Below, one piece after another: positions 18,444 through 26,921 of a DNA stretch of 64,000 bases. The notes under the pieces are model-generated. The model made no database searches and was not told the DNA's origin. It was given only the letters and a program-made list of their open reading frames with translations. This DNA is from Flammeovirgaceae bacterium (lineage in GTDB: Bacteria > Bacteroidota > Bacteroidia > Cytophagales > Cyclobacteriaceae): the NCBI GenBank assembly GCA_013204595.1, contig JABMNK010000023.1, positions 17,031 to 81,030 of the forward strand, read 5' to 3'. Made by a program: the position numbers and the translations under genes. Position 1 is the stretch's first letter. The number at the start of each line of letters is the position of its first letter.

Positions 18444-18633
18444 TTGATTCGTTGTCGCGTAATTTTTGGATATAAGCTGCTTTTTTCACTTGCTCTCTTC
18501 TCACAATGGAAGGTTTGGTGAAAAAAGTTCTTGCGCGGAGTTCTCTTAAGGCACCTGTTTTTTCAAATTTCTTTTTGAACCTTTTGAGTGCTCTGTCGAT
18601 CGACTCGTTATCCTTAATACTGATTACAATCAT
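18439..18633 (-). CDS. rpsU: 30S ribosomal protein S21
   Basis: This 64-aa basic protein matches bS21: IKDNESIDRALKRFKKKFEK at the N-terminus and REQVKKAAYIQKLRD near the end. It binds the platform of the 30S subunit next to the anti-Shine-Dalgarno. In Bacteroidota, bS21 takes part in hiding that sequence, which fits the lack of Shine-Dalgarno leaders in this window. It has its own strong promoter (18661-18689) and precedes the Xer recombinase. Confidence 0.97.
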   Translation of the reverse strand: MIVISIKDNESIDRALKRFKKKFEKTGALRELRARTFFTKPSIVRREQVKKAAYIQKLRDNESK

Positions 18634-18660
18634 AATACTACTTTAGTTACTATAGGGGCG

Positions 18661-18689
18661 CAAATATATCAACTTTAATAGTTATCCAA
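18661..18689 (-). promoter_or_regulatory. Promoter of rpsU
   Basis: On the minus strand TTG (complement of 18687-18689), an 18-bp spacer and TATATTTG (complement of 18661-18668) match the Bacteroidota consensus exactly. Predicted initiation gives a leader of about 20 nt before the rpsU ATG. Confidence 0.75.
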
Positions 18690-18936
18690 AAGAATCTGTT
18701 GAAAAATAGCGGTTATTAAAAAAAATAATCAGTATTAATCTCCAATCAGGAGGGTCAACAGGCGATAATTTCTTTTTTATTACCTGTAAATCAGGGAACA
18801 GAGTAAAGTTAAGCGCACAATTGCCATCGCTGGGCGCGCGAAAGCGGGATGAATCCTCATGCCGACGTAATTGGCGGAAGTTTTTTTAAAATAGTTCTTT
18901 GCTTTAAACTTGCCGTATAAATCATTATTACAGCCT
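18690..18936. other. Spacer between rpsU and ugd, with a GC-rich block at about 18812-18880
   Basis: With the rpsU promoter this 303-nt gap is one of the two longest non-coding stretches in the window. Most of it is AT-rich, but about 70 nt (around 18812-18880, including CGCTGGGCGCGCGAAAGCGG) are clearly GC-richer. A short stop-free frame crosses it on the minus strand, but it has no start or recognisable family. For ugd a candidate promoter is TTG at 18882-18884 with TAGTTCTTTG about 18 bp on; its -7 element is imperfect. The block may be a dispersed repeat or a structured leader; I cannot tell which. Confidence 0.45.
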
Positions 18937-20241
18937 ATGAAAATTGCAATTATTGGAACTGGATATGTGGGCCTTGTGACAGGGACATGTTTTGCTGAAA
19001 CAGGAAATCACGTGACTTGCGTTGACATTGATGCTGAGAAAATAAAGAAACTGAATAGTGGTAAAATCACCATCTATGAGCCGGGGCTGGAGCTACTTTT
19101 TCATAGGAATGTTAAACAACGTAGGCTCGCGTTTACTACTGATCTGGCGGCGGGCATTAAAGGCGCGAAGATTATTTTTTTAGCGTTACCTACCCCCCCT
19201 GGAGAGAATGGATCAGCAGATCTCAAATATGTATTAAAAGTGGCGTATGATTTGGGGGAATTATTACAGGATTATGTGGTGGTAGTGGATAAGAGTACTG
19301 TGCCGGTCGGGACGGCTGATTTGGTTATGGCCGAGATAGCTAAAAACGCAAAGTCGTCGTTTGATGTGGTGTCTAACCCAGAATTTTTGCGTGAAGGGGT
19401 GGCCGTTGAAGATTTTATGAAACCTGATCGTGTGGTCATAGGTGCGGCGTCGATTACTGCTGAAGAAGTTATGAGGCAGTTGTACGCCCCATTTGTACGA
19501 CAAGGGAATCCTATTATTTTTATGGATATAAAATCAGCGGAGCTCACCAAATATGCTGCCAATGCTTTTTTGGCAACTAAAATTACGTTCATGAATGAGA
19601 TCGCCAATCTGTGTGAATTAATGGGCGCTGATGTTGATGCTGTAAGGAAGGGCATAGGTACAGATAGTCGGATTGGTAAAAGATTTTTATTTGCGGGTAT
19701 CGGATATGGAGGCAGTTGTTTCCCCAAAGATGTGCGGGCCTTGTCAAAATCAGCCGAGGATGTGCAGTATCCTTTTGAGCTTCTCAATTCAGTAATGAAG
19801 GTCAATGAAAACCAGAAGCAAAAATTGATTTCGCCTTTGGAGAAGTCTTTGGGCAATTTAACGGGTAAAACCATCGCTATTTGGGGGTTAGCTTTTAAGC
19901 CACATACAGATGATATCAGGGAGGCTCCAGCGTTGGAAAACATTAGGATATTATTGGAGAAAGGCGCCCATGTAAGGGCTTATGATCCAGAAGCCATGGA
20001 GAATGTCAGAGAGGTATTAGGAAGCAATATTTACTATGCACTTGATGAATATGACGCTATAGACGGGGCAGAGGCCCTTATGATCATGACCGAATGGCCA
20101 GTTTTTCGTATGCCAGATTTTGACTTGATTTCGCGGAGATTAAAAAACAAACTAATTTTTGACGGACGAAATTTATACGATTTAGATCAGATGGAAAAAT
20201 TGGGGTTTACTTATCATAGCATAGGCAGGAAAGTAGTCTAG
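18937..20241 (+). CDS. UDP-glucose/GDP-mannose 6-dehydrogenase family protein (UDP-glucose 6-dehydrogenase)
   Basis: I start at ATG 18937 (MKIAIIGTGYVGLVTGTCFA), giving 434 aa; the track's start nine codons upstream adds unrelated residues. The enzyme oxidises a nucleotide sugar twice to the uronic acid. It has the N-terminal Rossmann motif GTGYVGLVTG, the segment STVPVGTAD, and the catalytic Cys in GYGGSCFPKDVRAL. A second Rossmann domain follows (IAIWGLAFKPHTDDIREAP). UDP-glucose is the most likely substrate, feeding capsule or O-antigen synthesis. It converges on the DUF547 gene with 4 nt between the stops. Confidence 0.93.
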   Translation: MKIAIIGTGYVGLVTGTCFAETGNHVTCVDIDAEKIKKLNSGKITIYEPGLELLFHRNVKQRRLAFTTDLAAGIKGAKIIFLALPTPPGENGSADLKYVLKVAYDLGELLQDYVVVVDKSTVPVGTADLVMAEIAKNAKSSFDVVSNPEFLREGVAVEDFMKPDRVVIGAASITAEEVMRQLYAPFVRQGNPIIFMDIKSAELTKYAANAFLATKITFMNEIANLCELMGADVDAVRKGIGTDSRIGKRFLFAGIGYGGSCFPKDVRALSKSAEDVQYPFELLNSVMKVNENQKQKLISPLEKSLGNLTGKTIAIWGLAFKPHTDDIREAPALENIRILLEKGAHVRAYDPEAMENVREVLGSNIYYALDEYDAIDGAEALMIMTEWPVFRMPDFDLISRRLKNKLIFDGRNLYDLDQMEKLGFTYHSIGRKVV

Positions 20242-20245
20242 GGCA

Positions 20246-21055
20246 TCATAACTGCTCATTCAAGGACCAGTTATAGTCTAAAAAAGTTGGTGTTACATCA
20301 GGGGGTATTATTTTCCCGGACCAGACAGAGAGGTTTTCATAAAAAGTTTTGTCATTTATGAAATCTTTTGAAAACCAGTCAAATATTTTTGAAAACTGAA
20401 GTGTGTCGGAAGAAATTTTATTTTTAGAGGGGTCATTTAAAAATAAATAGGCCTGTTCCGACAATTGTTGCTCCAACCTATCCGCGCGATAGGCGTCTCT
20501 TCTTAATTTGGGACATGAGATGGAAGCACAATTAATGGCAAAATGAATTCTGGGTTCTTTAAATTGACTTCTTAATATTTCATGCTCGACCTGGTTTAAG
20601 CTAAGTTTTTCGTTACCTAGGTTGATCAGTTTAATATCCCAAGGAGTGTTGATAAATGGGATTTGTATAGCAGTTCCGATGTCTTTAATGCCCTTCACGG
20701 GATAATAGTCAATGATCAATTTCAAAGTGAATGCATTGTACAAGTTTATCCAATAGGCCAATTTTTCTGATGAATTCCAATATTGATCGTTGGGGGTATT
20801 TTTGGCAAGCAACTCCAAATAGGCCAAAAGTTTTTGCGGTTGAATTTTTAATGCTGCATAATTGACCTCGCCCGCATCGTTGACAAATTCTTTTAAAACT
20901 TCACTCCATAAGTCATGTTGTATGGGATGGGTTTCTTTTTGCTGAGGATCTATTGGGCGACAGCTCAAAAGTAAAATCAGGAGGGGTATCGATTGACAAA
21001 TTAGTAATAAATAGATGTGCAAGGATCTTTTCATTGTTCTATCTTTAACGTTCAT
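20246..21055 (-). CDS. DUF547 lipoprotein
   Basis: The N-terminus has a lipoprotein signal (LLICQSIPLLILLLSC) with Cys as the lipid anchor; starting from the internal Met at 21034 would give a more usual signal length. The rest is a DUF547 domain, recognised by KLAYWINLYNAFTLKLIIDY, IHFAINCASISCPKLRRDAY and the C-terminal FDWFSKDF. The domain's conserved His and Cys residues suggest a papain-like fold, but its activity is not established. The start lies only 11 nt from the divergent antiporter gene, so promoters must overlap coding sequence. Confidence 0.85.
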   Translation of the reverse strand: MNVKDRTMKRSLHIYLLLICQSIPLLILLLSCRPIDPQQKETHPIQHDLWSEVLKEFVNDAGEVNYAALKIQPQKLLAYLELLAKNTPNDQYWNSSEKLAYWINLYNAFTLKLIIDYYPVKGIKDIGTAIQIPFINTPWDIKLINLGNEKLSLNQVEHEILRSQFKEPRIHFAINCASISCPKLRRDAYRADRLEQQLSEQAYLFLNDPSKNKISSDTLQFSKIFDWFSKDFINDKTFYENLSVWSGKIIPPDVTPTFLDYNWSLNEQL

Positions 21056-21066
21056 TATCTAATTAT

Positions 21067-23004
21067 ATGCTCGAGCTTTTAGCCAAATACCAAAACGTTG
21101 CGACCCTTTCCTTAGGGTTTGTCATCATTGCTATTTCGGCCAACCAAATAGCAAAACTTTTTCAGCAAATTCATCTGCCTTTAATTACGGGTCTCATCAT
21201 CATGGGAATTTTTACTGGGCCATATGTATTGAAGTTGATTCCCTTGACAGCTCAAATACAGCTCAAATATATTAATGAAATTTCACTTGGCTTTATTGCC
21301 TTTGCTGCGGGGGCTGAATTATACTTAAAAGAATTGAAAGCACAAATCAACAGCATTAAATGGATAACTATTGGGCAATTGATCATTTCCTTTTTAGTAG
21401 GAATATTGATGCTTTGGGGGGCGCATGGCTATATCCCATTTATGATGGGAAAAGATACCCTGACCATACTAGCCATAGCGTCTTTAATGGCCACTATATT
21501 TCTTGCAAGCTCCCCAGCCTCAGCAATAGCCATCATCAATGAACAGCGGGCCAAGGGGCCGTTTACTCAAACGGCAATCGGAGTAACGGTAGTAAAGGAT
21601 TTTTTTGTGGTCATCATGTTTTCTATTTGTTTGTCGTTTACACAAGCTGTGATTTCTGAAACTGAATTTGACTACCTACAGATTATCATGGTACTTGCTG
21701 AGCTGGCCATTTCATTTGTATTGGGCTTCTATTTGATGGGATTGTTACTAAAAACAGTACTTACTCTAAGGATACATAAGCGGACTAAATCAGTGCTCGT
21801 TCTTTTAATCGGTTATAGCGCTTATTTTTTCAGTAATTGGGTAGCAGTATTCAGTCGAGAAAAATTTGGTCATTCTGTCTTTTTGGAGCCCTTATTGATG
21901 TGTATATTGGCCAGTTTTTTCGTCACTAATTATTCCAAGTACAGGGCAGAATTTTTGAATTTGATTCGAAGTTTGGAAATCTATATTTTCGTGGCCTTCT
22001 TCACTTTGACAGGGGCCTCGTTGAACATCTCTGTTTTTTTACAAGTTTTTGCTTTGGCAGGGTTGCTATTTGGAATAAGATTAGTGGCATTGATTTTGGG
22101 CACAGTAGGCGGAGGATTATTAGCAAAGGACCCTTTTAAACAGGTGAGCGTTGGATGGATGTCTTATATTACCCAAGCAGGTGTTTCATTGGGCTTGGCC
22201 ACTATCGTAGGCAATCAGTTTCCTGGCTGGGGGGAGTATTTTGCAACCACGGTTTTGGCTTTAATTTTGATCAATCAGTTTATTGGGCCACCTCTTTTTA
22301 AATGGGCCCTACATTATGTCAATGAAACAAGGACAAGAGGCCATCACCAAAATGAGCTTACTAAAGAAGTGATGATTTTTGGCTTTGAACCCCAATCCGT
22401 AGCGCTGGCTAAACAACTTATTTATAAAAATTACCGGGTGCAGCTTGCCACTTTGAAAGAAAAGGGATCATTTGATGAGCCGTCAGGCATTAAGCTTATT
22501 TATCTGAAATCGCTAGGAGATGAGGCTCTTGGCGGTATCGATTTTAAAAATGTAGAGATTATCGTGACGTTACTGTCGGATGCAGAAAATCAAATGATCT
22601 GTGAATTTGCTTATCGAGAGTACGGGACTAAAGAGTTAATTGTCCGTTTGAATCATCGATTTAATTCCAAAGATTTTCTAGATCTGAAAGCCAAAATCAT
22701 AGACCCTTCAACGGCAATGGTTAGTTTATTAGACCATTTTGTAAGGTCCCCGCAGGCGACCTCATTACTTTTAGGAATGGATGAAAATCAGGATACGCGT
22801 GATATTGAAATTTTGAACACCAATTTGCACGGCATTTATTTGAGAGACTTAAGATTACCTGCCGATGTGATTATTTTGTCTGTCATCAGAGGCGGCCAAA
22901 CCATTATTTCTCATGGCTATACCCGCCTTAGAATCCATGATACGGTGACGGTAGTAGGGTTAAATAAAAGTTTAGACGAGGTTGAGTTTAAATTTGCCAG
23001 ATAG
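21067..23004 (+). CDS. Kef-type cation:proton antiporter with a C-terminal TrkA-N domain
   Basis: The 645-aa protein has about 12 membrane helices in residues 10-420 (for example TLSLGFVIIAISANQIAKLF, SLGFIAFAAGAELYLKELK, TQAGVSLGLATIVGNQFPGW), the CPA2 antiporter fold. A cytoplasmic nucleotide-binding RCK/TrkA-N domain follows (EVMIFGFEPQSVALAKQLIY), and then a TrkA-C-like end. It probably exchanges Na+ or K+ for protons under ligand control. It differs from E. coli KefB/C in detail, so the ion is not assigned. It stands alone on the plus strand, divergent from the DUF547 gene. Confidence 0.88.
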   Translation: MLELLAKYQNVATLSLGFVIIAISANQIAKLFQQIHLPLITGLIIMGIFTGPYVLKLIPLTAQIQLKYINEISLGFIAFAAGAELYLKELKAQINSIKWITIGQLIISFLVGILMLWGAHGYIPFMMGKDTLTILAIASLMATIFLASSPASAIAIINEQRAKGPFTQTAIGVTVVKDFFVVIMFSICLSFTQAVISETEFDYLQIIMVLAELAISFVLGFYLMGLLLKTVLTLRIHKRTKSVLVLLIGYSAYFFSNWVAVFSREKFGHSVFLEPLLMCILASFFVTNYSKYRAEFLNLIRSLEIYIFVAFFTLTGASLNISVFLQVFALAGLLFGIRLVALILGTVGGGLLAKDPFKQVSVGWMSYITQAGVSLGLATIVGNQFPGWGEYFATTVLALILINQFIGPPLFKWALHYVNETRTRGHHQNELTKEVMIFGFEPQSVALAKQLIYKNYRVQLATLKEKGSFDEPSGIKLIYLKSLGDEALGGIDFKNVEIIVTLLSDAENQMICEFAYREYGTKELIVRLNHRFNSKDFLDLKAKIIDPSTAMVSLLDHFVRSPQATSLLLGMDENQDTRDIEILNTNLHGIYLRDLRLPADVIILSVIRGGQTIISHGYTRLRIHDTVTVVGLNKSLDEVEFKFAR

Positions 23005-23145
23005 TCGGTGTGTCATTTATTTCTTAACTATACATACATTACGCTTACACAATTCTAGTTGTGGTTAATCGAGAAATTTGGGCCGTAGCTAACTTTAATT
23101 TGGAATAATTTTAATTTCTCCTCTAATCCCCTTCTCTTTGTGGCC

Positions 23146-24693
23146 ATGTCAGCAGATGAAAACGAAGTAACCTTAAAAAAGATCACCGCTCATTGCAAAG
23201 AGTATGGTTTTGTATTTGGATCGAGTGAAATTTATGATGGGTTGAGTGCGGCCTATGATTACGGCCCTAACGGGGCCCTATTAAAAAACAACATTAAAGA
23301 GTATTGGTGGAAAGCTATGGTTCAAATGAATGAGAACATAGTTGGTCTTGATTCTTCGATTTTCATGCATCCCAAAACGTGGAAGGCCTCTGGACATGTG
23401 GATGCCTTTAATGACCCACTTATTGATAATAAAGACTCTAAAAAACGTTATCGAGCAGACGTATTGGTAGAAGATCATATTGCTAAAATTGAATCCAAAA
23501 TTTCCAAAGAAGTTGAAAAGGCCACAAAACGTTTTGGAGACAGTTTTGATGAGATCCAGTTTAGAAGTACCCATCCAAGGATTATAGGCTATATCGAGCA
23601 AATAAGATCTATTCAGGCTCGAATGATGTCAGCAGTTGAGAAAGGAGATTTAGAGGCGTTCAAGCAGCTCATTGTGGATCTTGAAATTGTGGATCCGGTT
23701 TCGGGCTCAAAAAACTGGACAGATGTAAGGCAATTTAATTTAATGTTTTCCACCGAATTGGGTTCGGTGGCAGAAGGCGCGAATACGATATATCTTCGCC
23801 CTGAGACCGCTCAAGGGATTTTTGTTAATTTTTCAAATGTTCAAAAATCAAGTCGAATGAAACCTCCTTTTGGTATTGCCCAAATTGGTAAGGCCTTTCG
23901 TAATGAAATTATTGCGCGGCAATTTATTTTCCGAATGCGCGAATTTGAGCAAATGGAAATGCAATTTTTTGTGAAGCCAGGTGAGGAAATGAAGTGGTAT
24001 GAGTATTGGAAAAATCAGCGTATGAAGTGGCACAACTCATTAGGGCTTGGTACGGACAAATATCGTTTCCATGATCACTTGAATTTGGCTCATTATGCCA
24101 ATGCGGCGTGTGATATTGAATTTGATTTTCCTATGGGTTTTAAGGAGCTAGAAGGCATTCATTCTAGAACGGATTTTGATTTAAGCGCCCATGAAGCCCT
24201 ATCGGGTAAAAAATTGCGCTATTTTGATCCCCAAGAAAACGAGTCCTATGTCCCGTATGTAGTAGAAACTTCTATTGGGTTAGATCGTATGTTTTTAGCC
24301 TTATTGTCCGCGGCATACCAAGAAGAGCAGTTAGAAGATGGATCGGAGCGCATTGTTTTGAAGTTGCCTCCCGCCTTGGCACCGTCAAAAGTAGCTGTAT
24401 TACCTTTGATCAATAAAGATGGGTTGCCCGAAAAAGCACAAGAAATTTTCCAAGATCTTAAGCTTGATTTTTCTGCTCAATTTGATGCCAAAGATGCCAT
24501 TGGGCGGAGGTATCGTCGGCAAGACGCGATTGGTACGCCCTTCTGTATTACGATTGATCATCAGACCATTGAAGATCACATGGTGACGATTCGGGAAAGA
24601 GATTCTATGAAACAAGAAAGAATTCAAATTACGGAGATCTCCAATACGTTGGAGAAAAGCGTAAATATCAAAACGCTTTTGAAGTTTAATTAG
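23146..24693 (+). CDS. glyS: Glycyl-tRNA synthetase, homodimeric class II type
   Basis: I start at ATG 23146 (MSADENEVTLKKITAHC); the track uses a GTG two codons upstream. The 515-aa class II synthetase has motif 1 region YGFVFGSSEIYDG and DYGPNGALLKNNI, motif 2 in FGIAQIGKAFRNEIIARQFIFRMREFEQ, and motif 3 in VETSIGLDRMFLALL. A C-terminal anticodon-binding domain follows (PSKVAVLPLINK). It is the eukaryote/archaea-like alpha2 type, not the alpha2beta2 enzyme. It is followed after 3 nt by the MtfA-like gene. Confidence 0.97.
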   Translation: MSADENEVTLKKITAHCKEYGFVFGSSEIYDGLSAAYDYGPNGALLKNNIKEYWWKAMVQMNENIVGLDSSIFMHPKTWKASGHVDAFNDPLIDNKDSKKRYRADVLVEDHIAKIESKISKEVEKATKRFGDSFDEIQFRSTHPRIIGYIEQIRSIQARMMSAVEKGDLEAFKQLIVDLEIVDPVSGSKNWTDVRQFNLMFSTELGSVAEGANTIYLRPETAQGIFVNFSNVQKSSRMKPPFGIAQIGKAFRNEIIARQFIFRMREFEQMEMQFFVKPGEEMKWYEYWKNQRMKWHNSLGLGTDKYRFHDHLNLAHYANAACDIEFDFPMGFKELEGIHSRTDFDLSAHEALSGKKLRYFDPQENESYVPYVVETSIGLDRMFLALLSAAYQEEQLEDGSERIVLKLPPALAPSKVAVLPLINKDGLPEKAQEIFQDLKLDFSAQFDAKDAIGRRYRRQDAIGTPFCITIDHQTIEDHMVTIRERDSMKQERIQITEISNTLEKSVNIKTLLKFN

Positions 24694-24696
24694 GTA

Positions 24697-25500
24697 ATGA
24701 TCAAGTTGGCTGGATTAGTGCTGTTGGGTCTTATGCTGTCATGGGGACTAAAAGCAGCCAATCTTTTTCAATTCAGAAAAACCGCTAAATTAAAGCTTAG
24801 TTGGCTTCAAGGGAAGCTGACTTCGGATGAGTGCGCTATTCTTTTGAAAAAATCAATATATTATCAAAATCTTTCGGACAGATCGAAGAAATTATTTGAA
24901 AAAAGAGTGGCAGATTTTTTAAATACGAAGACATTTATTCCAAGAAATTTGGCGGATTTCACACAAGAAATGAAGTTGTCGATTGCTGCTACTGCTATTC
25001 AAGTCACGTATGGATTGCCTAGCGTTTCCTTAGCGCATTTCAAGTATCTTTTGGTTTATCCAGATGAATACTACAGTACGATTACTCGCAATTATCACAA
25101 GGGAGAGGTAAATCCAAAACTTAAGGCTATTGTGTTATCTTGGAAATATTTTGAATTGGGCAATGCCGAGCAAGAGGGCATTAATCTAGGGCTTCATGAG
25201 ATAGCACATGCATTGCGTTTGGAGAATCGGATTCGAAATGGAGAATCAGGTTTTTTCAAAGAAGCCATCATGGAAAGATGGGATAAATTGGCTTTTTCCG
25301 AAAGAGTGTTAATTAACTCCGGCCAAAATTCTTTTTTTAGAGATTATGGGGGCACTGACAACGAAGAATTTTTTGCAGTTGTTGTCGAAAACTATTTCGA
25401 ACGACCTGGGCAGCTGGTGCGTCATAATCGAGAATTATACTTTATTATGTGTTCTTTTTTGAATCAAAATCCTTTATTGATGACCAATGAATTGGCTTAA
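24697..25500 (+). CDS. Zinc-dependent peptidase, MtfA family
   Basis: The 267-aa product starts with one membrane helix (LAGLVLLGLMLSWGL) and carries the zinc motif HEIAH at residues 167-171, with a downstream Glu in DNEEFFAVVVENYFERP, the MtfA arrangement (HExxH plus distal Glu). The central YPDEY and VLSWKYFELG also fit the family. In E. coli MtfA is a soluble peptidase linked to the PTS regulator Mlc; that link is unlikely here and the substrate is unknown. The N-terminal anchor makes it a membrane-attached form. It overlaps dgt by 14 nt. Confidence 0.85.
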   Translation: MIKLAGLVLLGLMLSWGLKAANLFQFRKTAKLKLSWLQGKLTSDECAILLKKSIYYQNLSDRSKKLFEKRVADFLNTKTFIPRNLADFTQEMKLSIAATAIQVTYGLPSVSLAHFKYLLVYPDEYYSTITRNYHKGEVNPKLKAIVLSWKYFELGNAEQEGINLGLHEIAHALRLENRIRNGESGFFKEAIMERWDKLAFSERVLINSGQNSFFRDYGGTDNEEFFAVVVENYFERPGQLVRHNRELYFIMCSFLNQNPLLMTNELA

Positions 25501-26824
25501 TTTATTATCCGCAAAAAGATTTGGGGAATCGAAGTCCCTTCCACTGGCTGAAACAAGAAGTCGTTTTGAACAAGATTACGATAGAATCATTTTTTCATAT
25601 CCTTTTCGAAAACTTCAAGACAAAACACAAGTTTTTCCTATGCCTGAGGATGACTTTGTTCATACGCGTCTTACCCATAGTTTAGAGGTTGCCAGTGTCG
25701 GGAGGTCTCTTGCCAAAGAGGTAGGTAAAAAGGTGCTGGCCCAACATGACGAATTGCGACGGGCAGGGGTCACCTATCAAGACTTTGGAGATATCGTGGC
25801 TGCTGCTTGTCTGGCGCATGATGTTGGGAATCCACCTTTTGGCCATTCGGGAGAAGAAAGTATTTCTTCTTTTTTTTTAAATACTGAACAAGGACGTTTT
25901 TTTGAATCTAAAGTGCGTCCTGAAGAATGGTTGGATTTGATCAATTTTGAAGGGAATGCTCAAGGGTTTCGTTTACTCAACAATCCCCATCAGGGTGGGT
26001 TGAGTTTGACTTATTCAACTTTAGCGGCGTTTACAAAATACCCATTATCTAGCGCGGCCAAAAAAATGGGACTACGCAAAAGTCAGAAAAAATATGGCTT
26101 TTATCAGAATGATAAAGTTCAATTCGAAATCCTTGCTGAGACATTGGGGTTGGAGCGTTTAACTTCAGATTCATGGATACGTCACCCACTCACTTTTCTG
26201 GTTGAAGCGGCGGACGATATTTGCTACAACATCATTGATTTGGAAGATGCAACAAGGCTAGGCTTAGTTCCTTTTGAAGAAACGAAAAACTTACTGAGTC
26301 AAATCATAGGTGCCCCTTTTTCAGAAGAGAAATTGAGTAGAGTAGTTGATATTAATGAAAAATTAGGGGTTTTAAGGGCCATGAGTATTTATCAATTGAT
26401 TCAAGAAGCCATCGTTGTATTTATGGCAAAAGAGGCTCAAATATTATTTGGCACTTTTGATTTGGCATTGACCGATAGCATACCCTCCGCGGATACTCTT
26501 AAAAAAATCAGTGATCTATCAATTCAAAAAATATACCGATCGAGACAAGTGCTTGAGCGTGAAGTGGCGGGTTACGAGATTGTAGAAAAACTTACCGCAT
26601 CATTGAGTTATGCCGTATACTCAAAAAAGAATCTAGGAGAACAAATAGCTGCCAAAGACAGAAAGATGTACGAAGTATTGCCAGATTCTTTTAAAATACA
26701 ATTAATGGATAAGTCCCTTTCCAACTATGAAAATTTAAGAATTGTGATTGATTTTATTTCTGGCTTAACAGATTCAAATGCGAGTAGATTATACAAAATT
26801 ATTTCAGGGGGGATCAAAAACTGA
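25487..26824 (+). CDS. dgt: Deoxyguanosinetriphosphate triphosphohydrolase (dGTPase-like)
   Basis: This 445-aa HD-domain protein cleaves dGTP or other dNTPs to the nucleoside and triphosphate. The metal ligands are visible as RLTHSLEVA (His), ACLAHDVGNPPFGHSGE (HD), and VEAADDICYNIIDLEDA (Asp). The N-terminal SRFEQDYDRIIFSYPFRKLQDKTQVF is the usual substrate-site signature. It starts inside the last codons of the MtfA-like gene. It may act in dNTP pool control or phage defence; the sequence does not say which. Confidence 0.93.
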   Translation: MNWLNLLSAKRFGESKSLPLAETRSRFEQDYDRIIFSYPFRKLQDKTQVFPMPEDDFVHTRLTHSLEVASVGRSLAKEVGKKVLAQHDELRRAGVTYQDFGDIVAAACLAHDVGNPPFGHSGEESISSFFLNTEQGRFFESKVRPEEWLDLINFEGNAQGFRLLNNPHQGGLSLTYSTLAAFTKYPLSSAAKKMGLRKSQKKYGFYQNDKVQFEILAETLGLERLTSDSWIRHPLTFLVEAADDICYNIIDLEDATRLGLVPFEETKNLLSQIIGAPFSEEKLSRVVDINEKLGVLRAMSIYQLIQEAIVVFMAKEAQILFGTFDLALTDSIPSADTLKKISDLSIQKIYRSRQVLEREVAGYEIVEKLTASLSYAVYSKKNLGEQIAAKDRKMYEVLPDSFKIQLMDKSLSNYENLRIVIDFISGLTDSNASRLYKIISGGIKN

Positions 26825-26876
26825 ATAAACATTCATTCAAATACTTCATCGTTTAGTTTAGGAGAGGCATAACGCC

Positions 26877-26908
26877 TTGCGTCATACTAAATAAAATAAT
26901 TAACTTTG
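26877..26908 (+). promoter_or_regulatory. Promoter of the MMPL/RND exporter gene
   Basis: TTG at 26877-26879, a 21-bp spacer and TAACTTTG at 26901-26908 match the Bacteroidota consensus. The start codon follows 13 nt later, so the leader would be very short or absent. Confidence 0.6.
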
Positions 26909-26921
26909 CCTCCTATTTAAA

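Noticed and set aside
18690-18880. Stop-free minus-strand frame through the rpsU-ugd spacer
   Set aside because: About 65 codons with no start, no family, and no coding-like composition; kept as a spacer with a GC-rich block.
19272-19943. 223-aa minus-strand ORF opposite ugd
   Set aside because: A shadow of ugd with no conserved pattern; ugd is unbroken and well conserved on the plus strand.
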